64,000 bases of DNA, from the NCBI RefSeq assembly GCF_003751505.1, contig NZ_RJVB01000001.1:797890-861889 (forward strand), written 5' to 3'. This DNA comes from Erwinia sp. JUb26. GTDB taxonomy: Bacteria > Pseudomonadota > Gammaproteobacteria > Enterobacterales > Enterobacteriaceae. Of this stretch, positions 9,354 to 18,688 are shown piece after piece. A program made the position numbers and the translations under genes. Under the pieces are notes generated by a model. That model did not search any database. It saw nothing but the letters and a program-made list of their open reading frames with translations, and had not been told where the DNA came from. Numbering within the stretch: the stretch's first letter is position 1; each line of letters begins with the position of its first letter.

Positions 9354-10244
9354 TTACTCCGCGCTGAGCAATAAAGACATCATGGATGACATCACCGCCG
9401 GCCGCTCCCGCAGACGCGACCAGACCAGCCAGACCTGCGACAGGGCATCCGGTTCCTGAAGGGGGATCCACACCACGTCGGCCAGCCGAACGCGACGAAA
9501 AGAGGCGGGTAAAATCGATACGCCCAGCCCGGTGGACACCAGCCCGATAATGGTCATCGCTTCGCCCACTTCTTGAGCAATGTTCGGCTCGATTTGATAG
9601 TGATGCAGCAGGGTGAGAATTTCGGTATACAGCGCCGTGCCGACCTGCGGATCGAAAAAGACGAACGGCTCTTTAGTCAGTTCACTCACGCTTATTCGCT
9701 CGCGCCCGGCCAGCCGATGATCGCGATGAACCAGGGCGTACATCGGTTCCTGCAGGATAAGCTGGTGGTCCAGCGTCTCCGGTAACGGCGTATTGCGCAT
9801 GACGCCCAGGTCGAGTCGACCATCAATCAGCGGAGCCAGCTGCTGGCGCGTGTTGATCTCCTGCATTTGCAAATGTACCGCAGGAAAACGCTGGCGATAG
9901 GTGAACAGCGCATCGGACACCACGCTGATAAACGGTGCGGAAGAGGTAAAACCGATACGCAGTTCTCCCTCGTCGCCGCGGTGCAGTCGCGCCGCTTTAT
10001 CGGCGGCCTGGGCAACGTTTTGCAGAATCAAACGGGCATCCAGTAAAAACTGCTGTCCTGCCGCCGTTAAACGCACGCTGCGGTTGGTTCGGGCAAACAG
10101 TCTGGCACCGATTTCCTGTTCAAGAATTTGGATCTGCTGGCTGAGCGGGGGCTGGGAGATATTCAGCCGCTGCGCCGCGCGACCAAAATGCAGTTCTTCA
10201 GCAACGGCAACAAAGTAGCGCAGATGGCGAAGCTCGATATTCAT
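9354..10244 (-). CDS. ynfL: LysR-family regulator YnfL
   Basis: This is a 296-residue LysR-type transcription factor. The N-terminal winged helix LHFGRAAQRLNISQPPLSQQI is at residues 18-38 and is followed by the linker helix and a periplasmic-binding-like effector domain. It is divergent from the MFS gene ynfM, the usual arrangement for a regulator and its target, and is syntenic with E. coli. The effector is unknown. Confidence 0.92.
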   Translation of the reverse strand: MNIELRHLRYFVAVAEELHFGRAAQRLNISQPPLSQQIQILEQEIGARLFARTNRSVRLTAAGQQFLLDARLILQNVAQAADKAARLHRGDEGELRIGFTSSAPFISVVSDALFTYRQRFPAVHLQMQEINTRQQLAPLIDGRLDLGVMRNTPLPETLDHQLILQEPMYALVHRDHRLAGRERISVSELTKEPFVFFDPQVGTALYTEILTLLHHYQIEPNIAQEVGEAMTIIGLVSTGLGVSILPASFRRVRLADVVWIPLQEPDALSQVWLVWSRLRERPAVMSSMMSLLLSAE

Positions 10245-10253
10245 ACTTTAAAC

Positions 10254-10267
10254 ATCTCATTTGAGAT
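10254..10267. promoter_or_regulatory. Palindrome in the ynfL-ynfM divergent promoter
   Basis: ATCTCA and TGAGAT form an inverted repeat with a 2-base spacer, 10 bases upstream of the ynfL start and about 80 bases upstream of ynfM. It is a candidate YnfL binding site. Confidence 0.4.
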
Positions 10268-10348
10268 TATTAATATATTAGACAGCATAATAGCTTTTTC
10301 TTATCTTTACCACGGAGAGAGTAAGCCATCCCAGCTAAGGAACCTGAA

Positions 10349-11602
10349 GTGAATCGCTCAACCCATGCCGTTACGCTTGAAGAGCCCGTTAACCGCATCC
10401 CGTCAGACTTTTCTAACACCAGTTTGTACATTCATCGCGGATCGCCGCAGTTTATGCGCGTCACGCTGGCCCTGTTTTCCGCCGGGCTGGCGACCTTCGC
10501 CCTGCTCTACTGCGTGCAGCCAATCCTGCCGGTGCTCTCACATGAATTTGGCGTTTCCCCCGCCAGCAGCAGTATTTCCCTTTCCATTTCCACCGGATTT
10601 CTGGCGCTGGGCATGCTGTTTACCGGCCCGCTTTCCGATGCGCTGGGGCGTAAACCGGTGATGGTGACGTCACTGATGCTGGCGGCCATTTTTTCGCTGC
10701 TTTCCTCTACCATGACCAGCTGGCATGGCATTCTGGTGATGCGCGCCCTCACCGGCCTGTCGTTAAGCGGCGTGGCGGCGGTGGGAATGACCTATCTCAG
10801 TGAGGAGATCAGTCCCACGGTGGTGGCGTTCTCGATGGGGCTGTACATCAGCGGTAATTCAATCGGCGGCATGAGCGGCCGTCTGTTGAGCGGCGTGATC
10901 ACCGATTACAGCAGCTGGCGCATCGCGGTTGCCGTCATCGGCTGCTTTGCCCTCGCCTCAGCCGTGATGTTCTGGAAAATTTTGCCGGACTCCCGCCATT
11001 TCCGCCCGTCCTCATTAAAACCACGCAGCCTGGCGATTAATTTCCGTCTTCACTGGCGCGACAGCGGGCTGCCGCTGCTGTTTGCCGAAGGTTTTCTGCT
11101 GATGGGGTCTTTCGTCACACTATTTAACTATATTGGCTATCGTCTGCTGGCACCGCCCTATTCACTCAGTCAGACCCTTGTGGGCCTGCTGTCCGTGGTG
11201 TATCTCACCGGTTCCTGGAGTTCACCTAAAGCCGGAGCGATGACCGCTAAATATGGCCGGTCACCGGTATTGTTAGTATCAACGCTGGTGATGCTGAGCG
11301 GCCTGCTGATTACCCTGTTCAGCAGCGTGTGGCTGATCCTGCCGGGGATGATGCTGTTCACCGCCGGTTTCTTTGCCGCGCACTCCGTCGCCAGCGGCTG
11401 GATCGGCCCTCGCGCGCGTCGTGCTAAAGGCCAGGCCTCGTCGTTGTATCTGTTCAGCTACTATCTGGGTTCCAGCGTTGCTGGTACGCTGGGCGGCGTG
11501 TTCTGGCATAACTTTGGCTGGGGCGGGATCACCGCATTCATCGCCGTCATGCTGCTGCTGTCGCTGTTTGTCGGGATGCGGCTGCACAGCAAAAAACTCT
11601 GA
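10349..11602 (+). CDS. ynfM: MFS transporter YnfM
   Basis: This is a 12-helix major facilitator of 417 residues. A cytoplasmic N-terminal tail precedes helix 1 (VTLALFSAGLATFALLYCV), and motif A is GPLSDALGRKPVMV near residue 93. The start is a GTG at 10349 with AAGGAA seven bases before. It is orthologous to E. coli YnfM. The substrate is unknown; sugar or drug efflux is the usual guess. It is probably regulated by the divergent ynfL. A terminator hairpin follows. Confidence 0.9.
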   Translation: MNRSTHAVTLEEPVNRIPSDFSNTSLYIHRGSPQFMRVTLALFSAGLATFALLYCVQPILPVLSHEFGVSPASSSISLSISTGFLALGMLFTGPLSDALGRKPVMVTSLMLAAIFSLLSSTMTSWHGILVMRALTGLSLSGVAAVGMTYLSEEISPTVVAFSMGLYISGNSIGGMSGRLLSGVITDYSSWRIAVAVIGCFALASAVMFWKILPDSRHFRPSSLKPRSLAINFRLHWRDSGLPLLFAEGFLLMGSFVTLFNYIGYRLLAPPYSLSQTLVGLLSVVYLTGSWSSPKAGAMTAKYGRSPVLLVSTLVMLSGLLITLFSSVWLILPGMMLFTAGFFAAHSVASGWIGPRARRAKGQASSLYLFSYYLGSSVAGTLGGVFWHNFGWGGITAFIAVMLLLSLFVGMRLHSKKL

Positions 11603-11614
11603 TTAAGCTTTCAG

Positions 11615-11647
11615 GCGGGCTAATGCGTGCAGCGCAGGCCCGCTTTT
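11615..11647 (+). terminator. Rho-independent terminator of ynfM
   Basis: GCGGGC (11615-11620) pairs with GCCCGC (11638-11643), with an inner TGCG/CGCA helix, and TTTT follows. Confidence 0.65.
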
Positions 11648-11727
11648 GCGGATATCCTTTCTTGCCATCGCGCTCAACGCCTCCATTTACCCTTTCCTCT
11701 CCTGCTTGAATAAACAGTACGCCGCTG

Positions 11728-11756
11728 TTGATGTGAGCACCTCTCTTACCTATACT
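11728..11756 (+). promoter_or_regulatory. tus promoter
   Basis: A -35 TTGATG (11728-11733) and -10 TATACT (11751-11756) are spaced by 17 bp. Transcription would start near 11763, inside the Ter site, so bound Tus should block its own promoter as known in E. coli. Confidence 0.7.
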
Positions 11757-11757
11757 C

Positions 11758-11778
11758 TTTAGTATGTTGTAACTAATG
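11758..11778 (+). other. Ter replication fork arrest site (TerB-like)
   Basis: AGTATGTTGTAACTAA at 11761-11776 is identical to the core of the E. coli Ter consensus. It lies directly upstream of tus as TerB does. From the known polarity of Ter sites (the G:C pair preceding ATGTTG faces the non-permissive side), forks entering from low coordinates should be arrested and forks from the tus side should pass. The polarity is inferred. Confidence 0.93.
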
Positions 11779-11786
11779 GAGATGCG

Positions 11787-12716
11787 ATGAGCCTTTATCA
11801 TGCCGTAGACCGGTTGCACCACTGCGTGGCTGAACTTGAGTCCGAACTCGACGGCCTGCAACAACAGCTCCTCACCCTGCGCCTGCTGGCGGCCAGAGTA
11901 TTTGAACTTCCCACCGTTGAGAAAGGCAAAGAGAGCGATCCGCTAACGCAGATTGCCGTTGAGCAATGGGTTGGTCAGGCCGCATTACAGCGTGCGCTGG
12001 CGCATTTCTGCCGCCTTTTTATGCAGCATCAGTCGGAAAAAATCAGCACCAAATCCGCCGTACGCCTGCCCGGGGCTATCTGCCTGCAGGCCGACAGCGA
12101 GCAGTCTGCCCTGCTTCACCAGCAGGTCAAACGGATTAACGATTTAAAGCAGCAGCTGGAGAAAATCATCACCGTCGATTCCGGCCTGCCCAGCGAAGAG
12201 CGATTTGAATTCGTTCACACCCACCAGCGTGGATTGATTACACTCAACGCCTATCGCTCGCTGGTCCTGCTGGATAATCCTGATTCAGTACGTTTCGGCT
12301 GGGCCAATAAGCATATTATTAAAAACGTCAGCCGCGACGAAATACTGGAGAAGCTGCAAAAAAGCCTCAACGCCGGGCGATCCCAGGCGCCGTGGAGCCG
12401 TGAGCAGTGGGCGGAAAAAGTGGCGCAGGAGATCGAGTCGGTCAAATCCCTGCCCGACTCGGCGCGTCTGAAGATCAAGCGACCGGTAAAGGTGCAGCCT
12501 ATCGCCAGGGTGTGGAACAGCAGCAGCCAGAAGCAGACCCAGCTGGCCTGCCCTTCACCGCTGATTGTGCTGTGTAACGATACGGCCAGCGTTCCCGCGC
12601 TGGGGGAATTGCTAAATTATGACGCGGACAACGTCAATCATCGCCACAAACCGCTGGCCCAGCCGCTGTTTATGCTGATCCCCCGTCTGCATCTTTACAC
12701 CGACATCCTCGCCTGA
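11787..12716 (+). CDS. tus: Tus, DNA replication terminus site-binding protein
   Basis: Tus binds Ter sites as a monomer and stops DnaB helicase from one side. It has 309 residues, as in E. coli. Strongly conserved segments include LITLNAYRSL, FGWANKHIIKN near residue 170, LKIKRPVKVQPIARVW near 230 (the interdomain strands that grip DNA) and ELLNYDADNVNHRHKP. The ATG at 11787 has TGGAG five bases upstream. Autoregulation is likely because Ter overlaps the transcription start. The gene is followed by the left boundary of the inserted element. Confidence 0.96.
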   Translation: MSLYHAVDRLHHCVAELESELDGLQQQLLTLRLLAARVFELPTVEKGKESDPLTQIAVEQWVGQAALQRALAHFCRLFMQHQSEKISTKSAVRLPGAICLQADSEQSALLHQQVKRINDLKQQLEKIITVDSGLPSEERFEFVHTHQRGLITLNAYRSLVLLDNPDSVRFGWANKHIIKNVSRDEILEKLQKSLNAGRSQAPWSREQWAEKVAQEIESVKSLPDSARLKIKRPVKVQPIARVWNSSSQKQTQLACPSPLIVLCNDTASVPALGELLNYDADNVNHRHKPLAQPLFMLIPRLHLYTDILA

Positions 12717-12747
12717 CGCCCCTGCCGGGTTGAGGAATTTGAGGCGT

Positions 12748-12768
12748 AAAAAAGCCAGGCATTCACCT
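12748..12768 (+). other. Left remnant of tus/fumC terminator with 12-bp direct repeat
   Basis: A run of six A precedes GCCAGG, and AGGCATTCACCT (12757-12768) recurs exactly at 17017-17028. Joining the two outer flanks through one copy restores a hairpin with arms AAGCCAGG and CCTGGCTT. The intact terminator was therefore split here by an insertion. Confidence 0.75.
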
Positions 12769-12820
12769 TAATGCTGATCGTTTAAGGATAGGTTGAACGA
12801 TCCGGTGGCTAGTGTAAAAG

Positions 12821-12848
12821 GGTTCCATGTCTATCATGGAGCCTTTTT
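12821..12848 (+). terminator. Rho-independent terminator inside the element's left end
   Basis: GGTTCCATG (12821-12829) pairs with CATGGAGCC (12835-12843, one G-U pair) and TTTTT follows. It can end tus transcripts now that the original terminator is disrupted. Confidence 0.75.
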
Positions 12849-12889
12849 AAATGGAACTTTCACAAGCCCTCAGCATTATCAGAGTTCTA

Positions 12890-12970
12890 ACGCTCAGTGG
12901 AACGAAAACTCACGCTAAGAGATTATGGTTATCCATGGTAAGCAAAAAGATCATTATTAGATCCTTTTGC
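12890..12970. other. ColE1/pMB1-plasmid-like segment
   Basis: Bases 12890-12914 read ACGCTCAGTGG then AACGAAAACTCACG. This is the sequence recalled from immediately beyond the replication origin in pMB1/ColE1 plasmids. Weaker similarity continues through GATTATGGTTAT and AAAAAGATC to TAGATCCTTTT at about 12968. No replication RNAs or other plasmid genes are visible. It looks like a plasmid relic at the edge of the inserted element. Confidence 0.6.
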
Positions 12971-13020
12971 TTGTGAGAAACATAGCTGTTTATGGAACTT
13001 ATGACGAATTTCAATCACCG

Positions 13021-13692
13021 TCAATTATTTGATTTTTCTGGCAGTCCCATTTCGACTGTTTCAAGGGATTTGAGCATATAGGGAGTGAAATCGACTTCTT
13101 TATCGTCAACAAGGTTGATCATCGATCCTGTACCGCAAAATGCAGCTCCATCACGTATCAGGCAGAATGACAGGCTTTTCTTCACCCCTATCTTTTTTTT
13201 CCGCAGGGGAATATTGCTGTCGATTACCGCATAGCCTCTGGTATTGACGGACCGGATATTATACAGCTCCAGAGGCTGTAATTCGTTCAGGCTTTTGATG
13301 CCATAAACGTCCAGAGAATTCCGGGTACTTTCTTTGCTCAAAGTGTACTTTTTCTTTTTCCATATTCCTGTTTTTTTATCAAAATAAACCTCTTCAGGCA
13401 GTACTCTATCCGGTCCATACCCGTTGTGGATTACATCTAAAGCATACAGACAAAGCCAAGGATCAAACGGGGGGCGTTTTATTTTTGATGCAGTGTATTC
13501 AGGCGGATAGAAGTTTTCAAAAGATACATAACCACAGCTTCTCCCACCATAACCACCACTAGTTATTTCATTGTAATAAATATAAAAATTATTTCTATTG
13601 AAGTCAGGTGGCACATGTATTTCAGGAACGATGTCACTCTCTGCGTTCTGTGATATCAATGCCAGAGTTAATGGAATTAAAAATTTTCTCAT
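13021..13692 (-). CDS. Probable periplasmic immunity protein for the adjacent hydrolase
   Basis: This is a 223-residue protein with a signal peptide (MRKFLIPLTLALISQ, cleavage near NAES). No known family was recognised. The mature part is rich in Tyr, Lys and Asn and has several Cys (RSCGY, PWLCLY, SFCLIRDGAAFC). The ATG at 13692 shares one base with the TGA of the hydrolase, with AAGGAGAG upstream; a GTG at 13695 is also possible. The coupling, the export signal and the AT-rich composition fit an immunity protein that protects the periplasm from its partner. The function is inferred from context. Confidence 0.6.
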   Translation of the reverse strand: MRKFLIPLTLALISQNAESDIVPEIHVPPDFNRNNFYIYYNEITSGGYGGRSCGYVSFENFYPPEYTASKIKRPPFDPWLCLYALDVIHNGYGPDRVLPEEVYFDKKTGIWKKKKYTLSKESTRNSLDVYGIKSLNELQPLELYNIRSVNTRGYAVIDSNIPLRKKKIGVKKSLSFCLIRDGAAFCGTGSMINLVDDKEVDFTPYMLKSLETVEMGLPEKSNN

Positions 13693-16049
13693 CACTCTCT
13701 CCTTATCTGCTCTGATTCGGGTTTTGCGTTGACCGGGATGTTATTGCTGTCCGGGAATTTCTGCTCGGTGAGGACGGCTATCGCGCTGCCGTAGACGCAG
13801 CAGCGGGTATCAAAACCATGCAGCCCCTGATAGTGTTCATTATGGATCTGACTGGGCAGATTAACGGCAGCGCTGGCCTGCCAGAAGGCCGGGCTACGGT
13901 AGTAAATCTTTATCCCACTCCGCCGGGGAGCAACGCTGCACCGTTCCAGTACATGTTCTGCATCGGCATAGGTGGCCATATCTCTGGCCACCCAGTAAAA
14001 CCCGGCGCTACTGGCCGCTTCATGGAGGTCACTGCTGACATTATTCCGCCACTGGATAATGTCTTCCGGGACGTGATTTTCGGTATCTGACAGGTGATTG
14101 TCGGGGTAGCGAAGGTTCCGGTGTGTATACAGGTGACTATATTCATTTACCAGGGTGTTCCTGATATTTTCAGGGCTGGCTCTTCCCCTGAAACTGAAAT
14201 AATCAAAGTAGTTTTCAGGGTTAGTCAGCTGTAACAGGCCACGCCCGTACCACGGGTAATACCAGATGTTGTAGCGTTGAATGATCTGATGCGTGCGCGG
14301 ATTTGTTTCTGTATAGCGGAATCCCTCCTCCATCGTCCCGAGCCAGCCCGTTTCCTGAATGCCATTCCCCAGGAAACAGGCAATGCGTAGCGGGGTGGTT
14401 ATCAGGTGTTTCTGCATTGTCCTGTTTATATGCGTACGGATGCTGTCCGCTACGCTGCCGACGCTGTCCCTGTAGGTGATAGCCTCCCAGCGATAATCAT
14501 TCCGCCCGGCCATTCTTAATGCGTTCCGGGGAATGAGTTGTTTCAGCTCTGATTTGCTGAGCCAGCAGCATTTGCGGAAATGGGTGATGAAGGCTTGTGG
14601 GTGGAAATGCCACACTCTGTCTGAACCGAGAGTGCCCGTGTCAAAGCATAGCGCCGAGGCATGGCTTTTCAATCGGCCATAGTCTTCTTCAGACATAGCA
14701 CGAACATCGTCAGAACGGATGCTCTGCCCCGGAAATCGCCAGTTAAAACTGCCAATAGAAAAAATTCTGTCCGCAAGATTTTGAGATAGCGTAAAACTAT
14801 CTGTCCGGACAAAGTCACTTCTAATAAAGCCGGTTTTAAGCCAGGCATAGCGCTGGTCAAAGGTGGCAGCATTCCATTCCAACGGGAAATGGGAGACCAG
14901 TAGGCTGCTCAGATCACTGAAATGTTCGCTGTCCTGCAATCCGGCGATAAGGGGGGAATTACACTGGCTGTTATTGTCCGTGTCATCGTCCACCATCCGC
15001 CAGCCTGTCCAGTGCGGGAAGTCGGCATCGCTGAATTTTTTGATGGCAGGGGCGGCCAGGTTGACCATGCCCGTTCCGCCGGGGAAGCTTACGGTACGCC
15101 ACAGCGGGGCATCAGCAGGTATCAAGCTTTCATATTCTGCACTGACGACCCGCCCAAAGCGGAGCAGTTCGAACCCGGCAGACGGATTCTGCGGATACAG
15201 GCGCCTGGCCGTCCTGTACAGATTGTATTCATACTTCGCTGTATCATCATTTTGAGCAACATCGGTATTGAGCAACGGTTCCCCCACCGCGTCGTAAAGT
15301 GCCTCTGTGGTGGTATTCTGTCTGCGGGTGACCATCGTACAGTCGCCTTTTTCGAAGGTCATGCTGACGAACAGTGGTCCGGTACTGGTATGAACGAGAT
15401 TCAGGTGGTCCGTGCCCGGTGAGGCCGCGTCAGACACCGATTCATAAAAGTGTGTGTTGGGTGGCAGATAAAAATGGATATCGCCATATAGGGTGTCGGT
15501 TCTGCCGTCACGGGTGATATCGAGTTCGGGCTTGGTGCGTCCGGTCAGTTTCAGCATGTTCTCGTTGTCACAAAACACTTCAAAGTGAAAGGCGTTCACG
15601 TTATCCACTGTACCGCTCTGCCCGATGCGGTCCTTGCGCCAGACTCTGGCTCCGTCCCTGATAGCAGGGTCCAGCCGCTCCCGGAGATGCATATACAGGG
15701 AGTAGTACACGACGCAGCAGTTTTCCCCGATATCGGTTTCATGCTTCAGCAGTACATAGCCGTCATCAGTTCTGCCATTGTAATTCAGCGGGAAAGTATC
15801 GCGTTTGTCTGTGGAAGACGGAGTACGAAAAGAAACAACTTCCCCATCCGCAATCGCGCGGACAAACTCAATGCGGTCGTAGCCTTCCTCGTGACGGTCG
15901 GTGTGGAGAACATGTACACCACCGTGCCATGACGCGTGCCGGTTGAGCGGGAAATCCCGGTTTATATCCACGGGCATCATTCTGTTGACCCATGACAGGT
16001 CACTTTCTCCGGCGTTCCGGGGACGGACAAACGGCGGACTGATTATCAT
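13692..16049 (-). CDS. Two-domain cell-wall hydrolase, probable antibacterial effector
   Basis: The protein has 785 residues and no signal peptide. The N-terminal part (about 35-190) resembles an M23/LytM peptidase fold: HASWHGGVHVLHTD, IADGEVVSF, VVYYSLYMHL, RIGQSG and AFHFEVF. The usual second zinc motif HxH reads AFH here, so this domain may be non-catalytic. The C-terminal part (about 530-720) resembles chitinase/GH19-type lysozymes, with the glutamate in GNGIQETGW and the signature YGRGLLQLTNPENY. It is translationally coupled to the exported partner gene. This is the pattern of type VI peptidoglycan effectors, but no VgrG, PAAR or secretion gene is in the window. Confidence 0.65.
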   Translation of the reverse strand: MIISPPFVRPRNAGESDLSWVNRMMPVDINRDFPLNRHASWHGGVHVLHTDRHEEGYDRIEFVRAIADGEVVSFRTPSSTDKRDTFPLNYNGRTDDGYVLLKHETDIGENCCVVYYSLYMHLRERLDPAIRDGARVWRKDRIGQSGTVDNVNAFHFEVFCDNENMLKLTGRTKPELDITRDGRTDTLYGDIHFYLPPNTHFYESVSDAASPGTDHLNLVHTSTGPLFVSMTFEKGDCTMVTRRQNTTTEALYDAVGEPLLNTDVAQNDDTAKYEYNLYRTARRLYPQNPSAGFELLRFGRVVSAEYESLIPADAPLWRTVSFPGGTGMVNLAAPAIKKFSDADFPHWTGWRMVDDDTDNNSQCNSPLIAGLQDSEHFSDLSSLLVSHFPLEWNAATFDQRYAWLKTGFIRSDFVRTDSFTLSQNLADRIFSIGSFNWRFPGQSIRSDDVRAMSEEDYGRLKSHASALCFDTGTLGSDRVWHFHPQAFITHFRKCCWLSKSELKQLIPRNALRMAGRNDYRWEAITYRDSVGSVADSIRTHINRTMQKHLITTPLRIACFLGNGIQETGWLGTMEEGFRYTETNPRTHQIIQRYNIWYYPWYGRGLLQLTNPENYFDYFSFRGRASPENIRNTLVNEYSHLYTHRNLRYPDNHLSDTENHVPEDIIQWRNNVSSDLHEAASSAGFYWVARDMATYADAEHVLERCSVAPRRSGIKIYYRSPAFWQASAAVNLPSQIHNEHYQGLHGFDTRCCVYGSAIAVLTEQKFPDSNNIPVNAKPESEQIRRE

Positions 16050-16147
16050 GCTGACTCCCTGTCTGATATGTAGAATTCATAAAAGCGCGGAATAGCGCAA
16101 TTTTATTGAAATGAGCATTGTCCACTGGCAAAGAAAATACGGATTAC

Positions 16148-16932
<785 letters not shown>

Positions 16933-16981
16933 GCGGGAATACGAAAGGGAAATCCGGTTTAAATGGTAACAATATCCTTTT

Positions 16982-17016
16982 AAAAACAATGCTGGTCACC
17001 TTAAGTGACCAGCATT
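16982..17016 (-). terminator. Rho-independent terminator serving fumC, made by the element end
   Basis: AATGCTGGTCAC (16988-16999) pairs perfectly with GTGACCAGCATT (17005-17016). On the minus strand the stem is followed by G and five T. The right terminus of the inserted element thus supplies a new fumC terminator. Confidence 0.75.
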
Positions 17017-17057
17017 AGGCATTCACCTGGCTTATTCTTACTGCCTCACGGGAGGGT

Positions 17058-18455
17058 TCAGACTTTCATACTGCCAACCATCTCTTCCGGACGAACCCAC
17101 GCATCAAACTCTTCTTCCGTCAGGTAGCCGAGTTTCAGCGCCGAGCCTTTCAGCGTCAGCCCTTCTTTATGCGCTTTCTTGGCGATCTCGGCGGCCTTGT
17201 CGTAGCCGATGTGGGTATTTAACGCGGTCACCAGCATCAGCGACTCGTTCAGCAGCTGGGTGATGCGGTCACGGTTCGGCTCAATGCCCACCGCGCAGTG
17301 GTGATTGAAACTGTCCATGCCGTCGGCCAGCAGGCGCACCGACTGCAGGAAGTTGTGGATCACCATCGGGCGATAAACGTTCAGTTCGAAGTTACCGGAC
17401 GCGCCGCCGATATTCAGCGCCACATCGTTGCCCATGACCTGACAGCAGAGCATGGTCAGCGCTTCGCACTGGGTCGGGTTGACTTTGCCCGGCATGATTG
17501 AGCTGCCCGGCTCGTTTTCAGGGATAGCAATTTCACCGATGCCGCAGCGCGGGCCGGAGGAGAGCCAGCGCACGTCGTTAGCAATCTTCATCAGCGACGC
17601 TGCCAGGCCCTTCAGCGCGCCGTGCGCGTGCACCAGCGCATCGCAGGTTGCCAGTGATTCGAACTTATTAGGCGCAGTCACAAATGGCTGTTTGGTTAAG
17701 GCGGCCAGCTCTTTCGCCACGCGCACGGCGTATTCGGGATGGGTGTTCAGACCGGTGCCCACGGCGGTACCGCCCAGCGCCAGTTCGGCGACGTGAGGAA
17801 TACTCTGCTCAACGTGCTTCAGGCTGTGCGCCAACATCGCAACCCAGCCGGAAATTTCCTGGCCCAGCGTCAGCGGCGTGGCATCCTGCAGGTGAGTACG
17901 GCCAATTTTAACGATGTCCTTATAGGCTTCGGCCTTATCGTTCAGCGTTTTTTGCAGCACCTTCAGCTGCGGCAGCAGGTGTTCCTGCACGGCGACAACC
18001 GCAGCCACGTGCATCGCCGTTGGGAAGACGTCGTTAGAGCTCTGACTTTTATTCACATCATCGTTTGGATGCACCAGACGCGACATGCCGCGCTCGCCGC
18101 CCAGAATTTCACTGGCGCGGTTGGCGAGCACCTCGTTCATATTCATGTTGGTTTGCGTACCGGAACCGGTCTGCCAGATGGCGAGGGGGAATTCAGCCGC
18201 GTGCTCGTCGGCCAGCACTTCATCCGCTGCGCTGATAATCGCACCGGCACGATCGCCCGGCAGCAGGCCGAGATCGTTGTTCACCTTTGCTGCGGCGCGC
18301 TTGGTCAGCGCCAGAGCATAAACCAGCTCGACGGGCATTTTTTCCGTTGAAATGCGAAAGTGTTCCAGTGAACGTTGGGTCTGCGCGCCCCAAAGTTTAT
18401 CAGCCGGTACTTCGATAGGTCCCATTGAGTCTTTTTCAATGCGGTGGGCTGCCAT
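17058..18455 (-). CDS. fumC: Fumarase C, class II fumarate hydratase
   Basis: This is the iron-independent, oxidation-stable fumarase of the TCA cycle (fumarate to L-malate), a cytoplasmic tetramer. It has 465 residues, with [13 protein letters not shown] near 98, [11 protein letters not shown], the catalytic-His region [11 protein letters not shown], and the signature [11 protein letters not shown] near 318. A longer frame from 18533 exists. The ATG at 18455 is preferred for its GGAGAG site and alignment with E. coli. It stands alone here, whereas E. coli has fumA directly upstream. It is divergent from manA. Confidence 0.95.
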   Translation of the reverse strand: MAAHRIEKDSMGPIEVPADKLWGAQTQRSLEHFRISTEKMPVELVYALALTKRAAAKVNNDLGLLPGDRAGAIISAADEVLADEHAAEFPLAIWQTGSGTQTNMNMNEVLANRASEILGGERGMSRLVHPNDDVNKSQSSNDVFPTAMHVAAVVAVQEHLLPQLKVLQKTLNDKAEAYKDIVKIGRTHLQDATPLTLGQEISGWVAMLAHSLKHVEQSIPHVAELALGGTAVGTGLNTHPEYAVRVAKELAALTKQPFVTAPNKFESLATCDALVHAHGALKGLAASLMKIANDVRWLSSGPRCGIGEIAIPENEPGSSIMPGKVNPTQCEALTMLCCQVMGNDVALNIGGASGNFELNVYRPMVIHNFLQSVRLLADGMDSFNHHCAVGIEPNRDRITQLLNESLMLVTALNTHIGYDKAAEIAKKAHKEGLTLKGSALKLGYLTEEEFDAWVRPEEMVGSMKV

Positions 18456-18688
18456 TCCTCTCTCTCCTTTAGCACAAATATATGATTTAAATGGCCCGTT
18501 TTTGCTAACCGGCGGCCAGATACTGCGGGCCATATTTTTGCATACAACTATTTAACATTATGCGACTCATTCGCGTTTATTGCACTCCGATTGTTTTAAA
18601 GCGGATTTTTCGGATTGTCTTCCAGGGTATTCTTTCGGTATTACTATCGGCAATTAGCTACCTGAACAGGGTTTAACAGGGACACATC

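Noticed and set aside
18556..18660. SoxS/Rob box upstream of fumC
   Set aside because: ATTGCAC is present, but the second half of the consensus is not at the right spacing.
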